This document shows, one piece after another, positions 20,453-27,790 of a stretch of DNA of 64,000 nt. The DNA comes from Macrococcus lamae (lineage in GTDB: Bacteria > Bacillota > Bacilli > Staphylococcales > Staphylococcaceae): positions 1 to 64,000 of the forward strand of contig NZ_SCWB01000008.1 in assembly GCF_004359545.1 (NCBI RefSeq), written 5' to 3'. Under the pieces are notes generated by a model, which saw only the letters and a program-made list of their open reading frames with translations, did no database searches and had not been told where the DNA came from. Made by a program: the position numbers and the translations under genes. Each line of letters starts with the position of its first letter. Positions within the stretch are counted from its first letter, which is position 1.

Positions 20453-22163
20453 TCACTGTCCCCTCCTGACTTGCTACTATTTCATGATACAGCTGTGATT
20501 GTTCAAGCAGTTCACTGTGTGTTCCTAGTCCTACAATTTCACCTTTATCGAGCAGTAAAATTTGATCAGCTGTTTTAGCCGTATGTATTTTTTGAGTGAC
20601 AATGATGCGGGTCATCTCGAGATCTTTCAGAGCATCAAATAATTTGTTCTCGGTATGAATATCCAGTGCGGACGTACTGTCATCTAGTATGAGTATGCCC
20701 GGTTTTCTGATCAATGCACGGGCAATGGCAAGACGCTGTTTCTGACCGCCGGATAAATTGACTCCTTGCTGACCGACACGCGTTTCATATTGCTGATCGA
20801 AACTCATAATAGAATCATGAATTTGTGCAAGTTGTGCTGCACTCTCGACCTCTGCGGTCGATGCATCATTATCACCCCAGCGGACATTGTCGTTGACACT
20901 CCCTGTAAAGAGAACGGTCTTCTGCGGAACATAACCGATATATTCACGAAGCAAATTGATATTCCAGTCATTAACATTTTGTTCTGCTACAATCACTTGA
21001 CCAGATGTCGCCTGATACATTCTAGGAATTAGACTAAGCAGTGCCGATTTACCGGAACCTGTCTGCCCCATAATGACAAATTTTTCTCCGGCATTGACTG
21101 TAAATGAAATATCTTTCAGTACATATTGCCCTGACGATGGATATTTAAATGACACTTGGTCAAAAATGACGTTACCGGCAGACTGCTCTTCATATGGCTC
21201 CACTTCCATATGTTTTTCATCAGCTGGAGTTGTCAAAATTTCGCTCATCCGGTCTGCACTTGCTTTCGCACGTGAAAAACTGATAATGATAAATGCGAAC
21301 ATTGAGAAACCACCTTGCATTCTTAATGCATAGTTGATGATTGCCACTAAATTACCGACTTCTATTTGATTCGTACTTATAGCATCTGCACCGAACCAGA
21401 TCACTGCAAGCAGCGATAAGTTCATAACAATCAGCAGAACAGGCATAATGCTTTCCATTAACCGCATAGCTTTAATTGTGTCTCTTCTAAGAGGCGTAGC
21501 AATCTGGTCGAACTTCTCTGTTTCATATGGTCCGTTCAGGCTCGATTTAATGAGTCGTACGCCTTCCAGATTCTGCTGAACAAATCGGTTCAGACCATCC
21601 ATACGCTGTTGTATGCGCAGAAATATCTTCATCCCGGTTCTAGCTGTGATAAATAAAAAGATGGCAAGAAACGGTGTTCCAATGACAAGATAAACCGCAA
21701 TACTTGGAGCAACGATAAAACTCATTATAATACTTCCAATCACCATAAGTGGTGCTTTCAACATGATTCTAAGACTCATAAACAAAACCATTTCCGTAGC
21801 TATGACATCACTCGTCAGTCGCGTGATAATACTCGAGGTTCTGAAACGCCCTAATGTTTTCACGGAAAAATTCTGTATTCTCTTAAATATGGCATTTCTC
21901 AGATCGTAGGAATACATATGACAGACATGAGAAGCAATAAATGAATTAATGATTCCTGCTATAAAGGCCGCTAAACTGATGCCTATCATAATAAGCAAAT
22001 ACTGACTGACATAGGATGTATCATTTTTTAAAATTCCATTGTCGATAATACGACTCATTAATACAGGAGCGTATAAATCTACTGCTAGTTCAACGAACAT
22101 CAACAGCACAGCAAAGATAATCAAGCTTAAATAGGGCCTTGTAAATTTTAAAATAACTTTCAT
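20445..22163 (-). CDS. ABC exporter half-transporter, degenerate-site subunit
   Basis: A 572-residue half-transporter: six-helix membrane domain (about 10-310) and ATPase domain with Walker A GQTGSGKS near 368, canonical signature LSGGQKQR, and Walker B LILDDSTSALD in which the usual catalytic glutamate is aspartate. That substitution marks the degenerate site of a heterodimer and complements the partner downstream. First gene of the two-gene operon, divergent from dedA. Resembles YheI/BmrC; exported compound unknown. Confidence 0.87.
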   Translation of the reverse strand: MKVILKFTRPYLSLIIFAVLLMFVELAVDLYAPVLMSRIIDNGILKNDTSYVSQYLLIMIGISLAAFIAGIINSFIASHVCHMYSYDLRNAIFKRIQNFSVKTLGRFRTSSIITRLTSDVIATEMVLFMSLRIMLKAPLMVIGSIIMSFIVAPSIAVYLVIGTPFLAIFLFITARTGMKIFLRIQQRMDGLNRFVQQNLEGVRLIKSSLNGPYETEKFDQIATPLRRDTIKAMRLMESIMPVLLIVMNLSLLAVIWFGADAISTNQIEVGNLVAIINYALRMQGGFSMFAFIIISFSRAKASADRMSEILTTPADEKHMEVEPYEEQSAGNVIFDQVSFKYPSSGQYVLKDISFTVNAGEKFVIMGQTGSGKSALLSLIPRMYQATSGQVIVAEQNVNDWNINLLREYIGYVPQKTVLFTGSVNDNVRWGDNDASTAEVESAAQLAQIHDSIMSFDQQYETRVGQQGVNLSGGQKQRLAIARALIRKPGILILDDSTSALDIHTENKLFDALKDLEMTRIIVTQKIHTAKTADQILLLDKGEIVGLGTHSELLEQSQLYHEIVASQEGTVND

Positions 22164-22243
22164 CTCATCACCATTCTTTCGTAATCCGATATATTAATTC
22201 ATATTATGACATAATCCTTTAGGTGTTGGAATTGATAAATCAG

Positions 22244-22272
22244 TTGCTTAAGAATTTAGTGATCATTATAAT
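22244..22272 (+). promoter_or_regulatory. dedA promoter
   Basis: TTGCTT (22244-22249) and a perfect TATAAT (22267-22272) are 17 bases apart on the plus strand, about 36 bases upstream of the dedA start. The same 145-base interval should hold the divergent ABC exporter promoter, which I could not place with confidence. Confidence 0.7.
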
Positions 22273-22308
22273 AAGATAGATTGAATTTATCTGAATAGGA
22301 GTATGACA

Positions 22309-22956
22309 ATGAACGTTATTTCTGCATTAATTGATTTTATTCTTCATATTGACGAGCACTTGATTAATATCGTTAAAGATTATGGCACGTTAACCTATGC
22401 AATATTGTTTTTGATTATCTTTGTTGAAACAGGACTTGTTATTATGCCCTTTCTTCCCGGTGATTCTTTGCTGTTCGCTTCTGCTGCACTTGCCCCGCAA
22501 GGAGCACTTAATATCTGGCTGCTGTTTCTCGTTTGTACTGTTGCTGCCGTGTTAGGCGATACTGTGAACTATCATATCGGAAAAGCAGCGGGTCTCGGTG
22601 TGACGAAACATCGGACATTCGGACGTTTCATCAAAACTGAGCATCTCGATAAAGCAACGGATTTCTTTAACAAATATGGTGGCAAAACAATCATTATGGC
22701 AAGATTCATGCCGTTTATCAGAACATTTATTCCTTTTGTTGCTGGTGCCAGCCGTATGAACTACAGGTATTTCATCATCTTCAATATTATTGGTGCAGTA
22801 CTCTGGGTCGGCATCTGCCTCGGCCTGGGATACTTTTTCGGTAATATTCCCATTGTCAAAGATAATTTCGAAATCGTGCTGATTCTGATTATTTTAGTGT
22901 CGGTCCTTCCAGCACTGGTCAGCGGTATTCGCGGACTTCTGAACGCACGTAAATAA
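22309..22956 (+). CDS. DedA family membrane protein
   Basis: A roughly 215-residue membrane protein of the DedA (VTT/SNARE-associated) family, some members of which flip lipid carriers such as undecaprenyl phosphate or phosphatidylethanolamine. The conserved FVETGLVIMPFLPGDSLLFASAALA block (two parts, about 40-65), ARFMPFIRTFIPFVAGASRM near 130-150 and late hydrophobic helices are present. AGGAG is seven bases before the ATG at 22309; the ATG at 22303 is too close to it. It is one of only three plus-strand gene candidates in the window, with its own promoter and terminator. The specific lipid cannot be told. Confidence 0.9.
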   Translation: MNVISALIDFILHIDEHLINIVKDYGTLTYAILFLIIFVETGLVIMPFLPGDSLLFASAALAPQGALNIWLLFLVCTVAAVLGDTVNYHIGKAAGLGVTKHRTFGRFIKTEHLDKATDFFNKYGGKTIIMARFMPFIRTFIPFVAGASRMNYRYFIIFNIIGAVLWVGICLGLGYFFGNIPIVKDNFEIVLILIILVSVLPALVSGIRGLLNARK

Positions 22957-22958
22957 CA

Positions 22959-22988
22959 AACCACTTCTCATTTGAGAAGTGGTTTTTT
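22959..22988 (+). terminator. dedA terminator
   Basis: ACCACTTCTCA and TGAGAAGTGGT form a strong stem followed by TTTTTT, starting a few bases after the dedA stop. Confidence 0.9.
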
Positions 22989-22999
22989 GCTCTCTATAG

Positions 23000-23038
23000 T
23001 AAAAAAAGTGAGTAGAAAACTGGTTTTCTACTCACTTT
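23000..23038 (-). terminator. terminator of the NERD-domain gene
   Basis: AAAGTGAGTAGAAAAC (23005-23020) and GTTTTCTACTCACTTT (23023-23038) are perfect 16-base arms with almost no loop. Minus-strand continuation is TTTTACT. It faces the dedA terminator as a convergent pair. Confidence 0.85.
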
Positions 23039-23060
23039 CTCGAAGAAAAAGAGAAGAAAA

Positions 23061-23969
23061 CTACTTTAAAAAGTACCGCACGCCCTTACTCACACCTGTT
23101 TTAGTAAAATGCTCAGTTAAAACACGTGAAATAGTCGAACGTTTACTTTCAGGAATAAATGTCTTTATTTCTGCTGGTGTGATTCCGTCACCTTTTAAGA
23201 TAAATAATTCTTTTAAATTATATTCAATCAAATATCGCATACCAATCTTTCTTCTACAGAAACTACAGACAATAAACTGTGTGCTGTGAGTGTTAAAGGC
23301 CGGCAGCTTTTTACATAACGGGCATTTATATCCTGTCCGGATATTAACAAGGGGCACTCGGTCAAAATAGTCATACTGCTGAAGTGGCTGATGCAATTTA
23401 ATTAAATGCTTTGCGAGACTGATATTGGATCCCTTCAAATTATTATAACCGGTTAAAGATTTCAAAACATTTTTCAATTGTGATCTGAATATCCACCGGT
23501 CAGACGGCGCTCGGTCATTCAAGTTAAACTGATCATTGATAAAGACCATATAACTTTCCAGCGTAAACCTTCTGTCAAATTCGAATACAAGTTTCTCAAG
23601 ATAATGATGGGCGCGTATGAGCTGCGGCTCTGGATTTTTAATAATTCTGTCATTTGACGATACTAGATTACCATGCTGCAACGTATAGTCACCTTTATAA
23701 TTTTTAATATCAAAATGCATCACAGTGTACTCATGAATGACGATGAAATCATACTGAACTGCACCGCGGTATGGAAGATTTACCGCAATATCCCAAAGAC
23801 AAATACATTCCTTATACTCCTGCAGCAAGTCATACATGACGCGCTCTCCAATATAACCATGGCTGCTTGTCATGTAGTCATCCTGCTGTTGCCTGTTCAT
23901 ATGATAACGATTAGTGAGTGCCTCATAATAGCCGATTTTTTCTGAAAGACAGCCAACTTTGAGGAACAT
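23061..23969 (-). CDS. NERD-domain protein with zinc ribbon
   Basis: A 302-residue protein. Residues about 37-150 form a nuclease-related (NERD) domain: GYIGERVMYDLL with the early glutamate (E42), VQYDFIVI with D74, and FDIKNYKGDY with D87 and K89, a PD-(D/E)xK-like set in which aspartate replaces the more usual glutamate. Residues 216-238 hold two cysteine pairs, CPLC and CSFC, that look like a zinc ribbon. The last 45 residues may form a small helix-turn-helix (inference). NERD function is not well established; nuclease activity is inferred from fold. The ATG at 23969 has AGGAGG upstream. A perfect palindrome overlaps the likely promoter. Flanked by its own terminator, so it is monocistronic. 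Confidence 0.75.
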   Translation of the reverse strand: MFLKVGCLSEKIGYYEALTNRYHMNRQQQDDYMTSSHGYIGERVMYDLLQEYKECICLWDIAVNLPYRGAVQYDFIVIHEYTVMHFDIKNYKGDYTLQHGNLVSSNDRIIKNPEPQLIRAHHYLEKLVFEFDRRFTLESYMVFINDQFNLNDRAPSDRWIFRSQLKNVLKSLTGYNNLKGSNISLAKHLIKLHQPLQQYDYFDRVPLVNIRTGYKCPLCKKLPAFNTHSTQFIVCSFCRRKIGMRYLIEYNLKELFILKGDGITPAEIKTFIPESKRSTISRVLTEHFTKTGVSKGVRYFLK

Positions 23970-23981
23970 CCTCCACCTCCT

Positions 23982-24010
23982 CAGTTAACATATCATAATA
24001 ATGTTAACTG
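23982..24010 (-). repeat. perfect inverted repeat upstream of the NERD gene
   Basis: CAGTTAACAT (23982-23991) and ATGTTAACTG (24001-24010) are perfect 10-base arms around nine bases that include a TATGAT-like -10 on the minus strand. A related half site (AGTGTTAAAC) follows at 24011-24020. It ends next to the AGGAGG of the NERD gene. It may be a repressor operator or an RNA hairpin beside the ribosome binding site. Confidence 0.6.
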
Positions 24011-24030
24011 AGTGTTAAACTTATAGAATA

Positions 24031-24741
24031 TTACCTCAGCAGTTCAAGCAGTTCCTCTCTCAGTTTCTGACTGGATTCAGCAGTCATTTCCTGCAACGTC
24101 TTATAAATTTTTTTTATAGTCGCAGGTTTATCTTCCAGCACGACAATTTTATCGGATAGTTTTATCGCTTCTTCAATACTATGAGTGATCATCAGCACAG
24201 TCCGCTTCTCAACCTTCAATATGTCTTTCAGCCACTGCTGCATATCGATACGAGTGATTTCATCAAGTGCACTAAATGGTTCATCCAGCAGCATCAACTG
24301 TCCGGATGTATTTAACGCTCTAAGAAACGACACCCGCTGCCGCATGCCCCCGGAAAGCGTTCCAGGCATATCATCTTTAATTGCTGTGAACCCGCACTTG
24401 TCTATTAACTCGAGCGTCCGTGCATGATTGACCGTTCCACGGATTTCCTGACCAAGCTCGACATTCTCCATGACTGTCCGCCACGGCATAAGTGACGGTG
24501 TCTGTGGCATATAAGACACGTGCCCTGTTTTTCCGATAATCGACCCGCCATTAAGCAGCACTTCACCACTGCTCGGCTCCAGCAGTCCTCCGATGATATT
24601 GAACAGCGTTGACTTCCCGCTGCCGGAAGAGCCGATAATTGTCACGAAATCTCCTTCGCAAACTTCAAGGTTGACCTTTTGCAGTACTTGGTTGTCTCCA
24701 AACTGATGACTCACATCTATTACGTCGAGCAGCTTATTCAC
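24031..24741 (-). CDS. thiZ: ABC transporter ATPase, thiamine-precursor uptake (ThiZ type)
   Basis: A 236-residue ATPase of the nitrate/taurine/pyrimidine-precursor importer class. Walker A IGSSGSGKST near residues 36-45, signature LSGGMRQR near 128, Walker B LMLLDEPFSALDE near 150-162 and the switch ITHSIEEA near 185. Last gene of a four-gene operon behind a TPP riboswitch, which makes uptake of a thiamine precursor (HMP or formylaminopyrimidine type) the best reading. Overlaps the permease gene by 8 bases. Confidence 0.85.
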   Translation of the reverse strand: MNKLLDVIDVSHQFGDNQVLQKVNLEVCEGDFVTIIGSSGSGKSTLFNIIGGLLEPSSGEVLLNGGSIIGKTGHVSYMPQTPSLMPWRTVMENVELGQEIRGTVNHARTLELIDKCGFTAIKDDMPGTLSGGMRQRVSFLRALNTSGQLMLLDEPFSALDEITRIDMQQWLKDILKVEKRTVLMITHSIEEAIKLSDKIVVLEDKPATIKKIYKTLQEMTAESSQKLREELLELLR

Positions 24742-25474
24742 GATGCCACTTTACCACCCTTCTCTCCAGCAGACGAATCACACTGTAAATCACTAATGCA
24801 AATATGATAATCCATACAATGGCGACGAATACTTTATCCACTTGAAACGCCCGCTGTGAGATAATCATATATTTCCCGAGCCCTTTATCACTGCCGAGCC
24901 ACTCAGAAATTATTGCACCCATTACGGAATACGTGCCGGCTATTGTTAAACCATTGAAGAAATATGGCATGGCATTCGGCCATTCAAGTTTCTTGAAAAT
25001 CTGCATACGATCCGCACCACTGATTTTCATATAGCGCAGCAAATCTTTATCAGCCGACTTAAATCCTTCCAGCAGACTGACGGTCACCGGAAAGAAGCAG
25101 ACAAGTGTAATCACAATTAGTTTCGGTAGCAGACCAAAGCCGAACCAAATGACAAGAAGGGGCGCGACAACGATGACCGGAATATTCTGACTGATGATCA
25201 GCAGCGGATAAATGTATGGTTCAAGGACTGGAATGAGATGAAGCAGTACAGCTACTATAATTCCGAAAACGACGGACATTAGCAGGCCTTCCAATACAAG
25301 CAGCATTGTCGGTATAAGATGTCGACTGTACTCATCAAATCCTAAAAAGAATTCTTTCACTATAGCACTTGGCGCGGGCAGTGTATAAGCATCGACCTGT
25401 AACCATCTGACCAGCATCTCCCATACTAAGAGAAGAACAAATAAAAATAGTCCAAATTTTATAGTGTCTTTCAT
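24734..25474 (-). CDS. thiX: ABC transporter permease, thiamine-precursor uptake (ThiX type)
   Basis: A 246-residue permease with about six membrane helices and the BPD_transp_1 coupling region EGFKSADKDLLRYMKISGADR (split, about 138-160), where the EAA-like loop meets the ATPase. Similar to SsuC/TauC-type permeases. The riboswitch-controlled operon and the neighbouring NMT1-type binding protein point to a pyrimidine thiamine precursor. Overlaps the small thiamine-binding gene by 4 bases. Confidence 0.85.
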   Translation of the reverse strand: MKDTIKFGLFLFVLLLVWEMLVRWLQVDAYTLPAPSAIVKEFFLGFDEYSRHLIPTMLLVLEGLLMSVVFGIIVAVLLHLIPVLEPYIYPLLIISQNIPVIVVAPLLVIWFGFGLLPKLIVITLVCFFPVTVSLLEGFKSADKDLLRYMKISGADRMQIFKKLEWPNAMPYFFNGLTIAGTYSVMGAIISEWLGSDKGLGKYMIISQRAFQVDKVFVAIVWIIIFALVIYSVIRLLERRVVKWHRE

Positions 25475-25758
25475 CGATATTTCTTCACGAGTTCATTCAT
25501 CGAAGCATTCTCCGCATGATAGAACTTCACCTGTGAAATAATACTTAGACAGCCCAATTCCCTCATCCGCTTGTTCATCTGTTCAATAAGTATCAGTAAT
25601 TCAGCCATTTCTCCTTCTATTGTAGTCTCTAACGGAGAGACTAAAAACGGCAGTCCTGATGCCTCTATTACAGCAATCGCTTCATCAACATATGGAATGA
25701 AATCTTCGCCGTTCGGTGTTTTAGGGACAATTTGTATACTCATCAATGTATCAGCCAT
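25471..25758 (-). CDS. small thiamine-binding protein (MTH1187/YkoF-like)
   Basis: A 95-residue ferredoxin-like protein of the MTH1187 / DUF77 family, equivalent to half of the Bacillus HMP/thiamine-binding protein YkoF. It shows the alternating pattern starting with MSIQIVPKTPNGEDFIPYVDEAI (two blocks, about 6-28) and the central PLETTIEGEM near 42-51. It has no signal peptide, so it is cytoplasmic. Its place between the binding protein and the permease of a TPP-riboswitch operon supports thiamine or HMP binding, perhaps as a receiver of imported ligand (inference). Confidence 0.78.
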   Translation of the reverse strand: MADTLMSIQIVPKTPNGEDFIPYVDEAIAVIEASGLPFLVSPLETTIEGEMAELLILIEQMNKRMRELGCLSIISQVKFYHAENASMNELVKKYR

Positions 25759-25760
25759 TT

Positions 25761-26762
25761 TTATTCCTCCACAAATTCGTTAGTAAACGCATCATCTGCT
25801 TTAAATTCATTTTTGATCACTTTATTTTTCTTCATAAAGTCAGCATAATTTTCCCAGACAGCAGCGTCCTGTATTCCCCAGCTAGAGGCATCGTCTTGAT
25901 ATTTGTTCTTTAAGTATAGTTGACTTTTCTCGACGAGTTCACGCTTACTTTTGAGTTCGGGCGCTTCTTTAATTAAAATGTCGGCACTTTTCTTTGGTTC
26001 TTTAATCGCATAGTCATAGCCTTCTTTAACAGACTGCATAAATGCTCTCACTGTCTCTTTGTCAGACTTAATATATTTTTCATTAGCAATAAACAGCGGT
26101 GTATAATAATCGAGATTTTTGTCGTAATCGACTAAATACTGCATGTTCACTTTCTCTCCGCGCGTTTCGGCTTCAATTCCTGTCCAGCCGTAAAACACCC
26201 ATGCAAAATCAATATTCTTCTTTGAAGCCGTAAAGAAATCGGTGTTTCCCATATTGACGACTTTCACTTTGTTCGGATCTGCTTTTTCTTTTTCCATTAC
26301 GGCATCAATAATCGGCTCCTCGATCGGCGCACCAAAGCCGCCGTAAGTCTTACCTTCAAAGCCTTTAGGAGATTCAATCCCTTTTGATTTCAGACTCATA
26401 AAACCGCTCGTATTATGCTGGATGATGGCTCCAATTGATTTGACTGGAATTCCTTCATCACGAGCCTGTGTCACGGATTCCTGCGCGCTGATACCGAACT
26501 GTGCTTTACCCGCCGCAACAAGCTGATCAGCTGTCACGTCTCCTGGTGTCTTGATTGTGACATCTAAACCATGTTTTTTAAAGTAACCGTTCGCTTTTGC
26601 GACGTACACTCCTGTATGATTCGTATTCGGTGTCCAGTCGAGCATCAATGTCACTTTTTTTAATTCATTTTTTTCTTGCTTAGGTGCTTTTTGACTTGAT
26701 GAATTGTTTCCGCACGCTGTAAGCAGCACACATGACACCCCAAATAAAATTGCTTTTTTCAC
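25761..26762 (-). CDS. thiY: ABC transporter substrate-binding lipoprotein, thiamine precursor (ThiY type)
   Basis: About 333 residues. A lysine-containing start, a hydrophobic stretch and the lipobox LLTAC (mature Cys near residue 17) make it a membrane-anchored lipoprotein. The NMT1/ThiY-like domain begins MLDWTPNTNHTGVYVAKANGYF (split, near 40-62), the signature of pyrimidine-precursor binding proteins. I place the start at the GTG at 26762, seven bases after GGAGG; the nominal upstream start at 26789 lies inside the riboswitch terminator. First gene of the thi operon. Confidence 0.87.
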   Translation of the reverse strand: MKKAILFGVSCVLLTACGNNSSSQKAPKQEKNELKKVTLMLDWTPNTNHTGVYVAKANGYFKKHGLDVTIKTPGDVTADQLVAAGKAQFGISAQESVTQARDEGIPVKSIGAIIQHNTSGFMSLKSKGIESPKGFEGKTYGGFGAPIEEPIIDAVMEKEKADPNKVKVVNMGNTDFFTASKKNIDFAWVFYGWTGIEAETRGEKVNMQYLVDYDKNLDYYTPLFIANEKYIKSDKETVRAFMQSVKEGYDYAIKEPKKSADILIKEAPELKSKRELVEKSQLYLKNKYQDDASSWGIQDAAVWENYADFMKKNKVIKNEFKADDAFTNEFVEE

Positions 26763-26776
26763 AGGTTTTCCTCCAT

Positions 26777-26810
26777 TAAAAAAACACACAACCTACAGAA
26801 AGGTTGTGTG
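26777..26810 (-). terminator. riboswitch expression-platform terminator
   Basis: CACACAACCT (26785-26794) and AGGTTGTGTG (26801-26810) are perfect 10-base arms followed on the minus strand by seven Ts, between the TPP aptamer and the thiY ribosome binding site. It would stop transcription when TPP is bound. Confidence 0.88.
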
Positions 26811-26814
26811 CCAG

Positions 26815-26903
26815 GACACTTCCCTCCGCTAGTATGAACTAGATCAGGTCGATAAGGGTTTAGGAATATTCCAGTCTCAGCACAAATGTGCTCCCCTAGT
26901 GTT
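26815..26903 (-). ncRNA. TPP riboswitch (THI element)
   Basis: The minus strand carries the conserved aptamer: GGGGAGC, then GCTGAGA, ACCCTT, ACCTGATCTAGTT, ATACTAGCGGAGGGAA, enclosed by the P1 helix AACACT / AGTGTC. A terminator follows directly and then a thiamine-precursor uptake operon. This fits negative control by thiamine pyrophosphate through transcription termination. Confidence 0.96.
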
Positions 26904-26926
26904 TTTGATTATTTCACATGATGTGA

Positions 26927-27790
26927 TTATTTAAATTGTAACATAAGTTCATTGAAATCTTCTTCTTTTATTTCAATATTTTCTTTCACGAGTGATGGGC
27001 TGTAGCCATCAATCTGTTCAGCATAGCTTTTTGTCACCGTATCTTGATAAACGATTCCAGTCACTAAGCCATCATGTTCCATGACTGTTGACAGTGCCAT
27101 CGCCTTATTTGAAGGATCATAGTCTTCAATGGTACTGAGTTTAGTGATGTTTTCTTTGAACCAGTCGTATGTGTTCACTTTATTATAGGTTACACATGGT
27201 GAGAACACATTGATGAACGAGAAGCCTTTATGCTGGATGCCTGCTTCAATGATCGCTGTCAGTTCCTTAATGTCCGAAGAAAAACTTTGAGCGATAAATG
27301 TAGCGCCGCTAGTAATCGCAAGCTGCAGCGGTGAAACGTTCTGTTCAATGGCACCATGCGGCGTTGTTTTAGTGACAAATCCCGGTGCAGAGCTTGGCGA
27401 CGTCTGACCTTTCGTCAGACCGTATATCTGGTTGTCCATAACGATGTAAGTAATATCAATATTACGGCGAAGTGCATGAACGGTATGACCCATTCCGATC
27501 GCAAAGCCGTCACCATCACCGCCGGACGCAATAACAGTTAGTTCCTGATTCGCCATCTTCACGCCTTGTGCAAGAGGTAATGCACGGCCATGAATCGAAT
27601 GAAAACCGTAAGAATTTACGTACCCTGACAAACGACCTGAACAGCCGATACCCGTAATGACTGCAAGGTTTTCCGGTTCAAGACCGACACCCGCTGCGGC
27701 TTTTTGAATCGCAGCCTGCACGGAAAAGTCTCCGCAGCCTGGACACCAGTTCGGTTTAACATCATTTCTAAAATCTTTGAATGTAGCCAT
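26927..27790 (-). CDS. korB: 2-oxoacid:ferredoxin oxidoreductase beta subunit
   Basis: A 287-residue thiamine-pyrophosphate-binding subunit that works with the alpha subunit to oxidise 2-oxoglutarate (or another 2-oxoacid) to the acyl-CoA with reduction of ferredoxin. WCPGCGDF near residues 15-22, GIGCSGR near 47-53, and the TPP/Mg motif GGDGDGFAIGMGH near 90-102 are visible. It follows korA without a gap. The thi genes just downstream (with their own riboswitch) supply the cofactor precursor, though no shared regulation is seen. Substrate 2-oxoglutarate is by family convention. Confidence 0.93.
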   Translation of the reverse strand: MATFKDFRNDVKPNWCPGCGDFSVQAAIQKAAAGVGLEPENLAVITGIGCSGRLSGYVNSYGFHSIHGRALPLAQGVKMANQELTVIASGGDGDGFAIGMGHTVHALRRNIDITYIVMDNQIYGLTKGQTSPSSAPGFVTKTTPHGAIEQNVSPLQLAITSGATFIAQSFSSDIKELTAIIEAGIQHKGFSFINVFSPCVTYNKVNTYDWFKENITKLSTIEDYDPSNKAMALSTVMEHDGLVTGIVYQDTVTKSYAEQIDGYSPSLVKENIEIKEEDFNELMLQFK

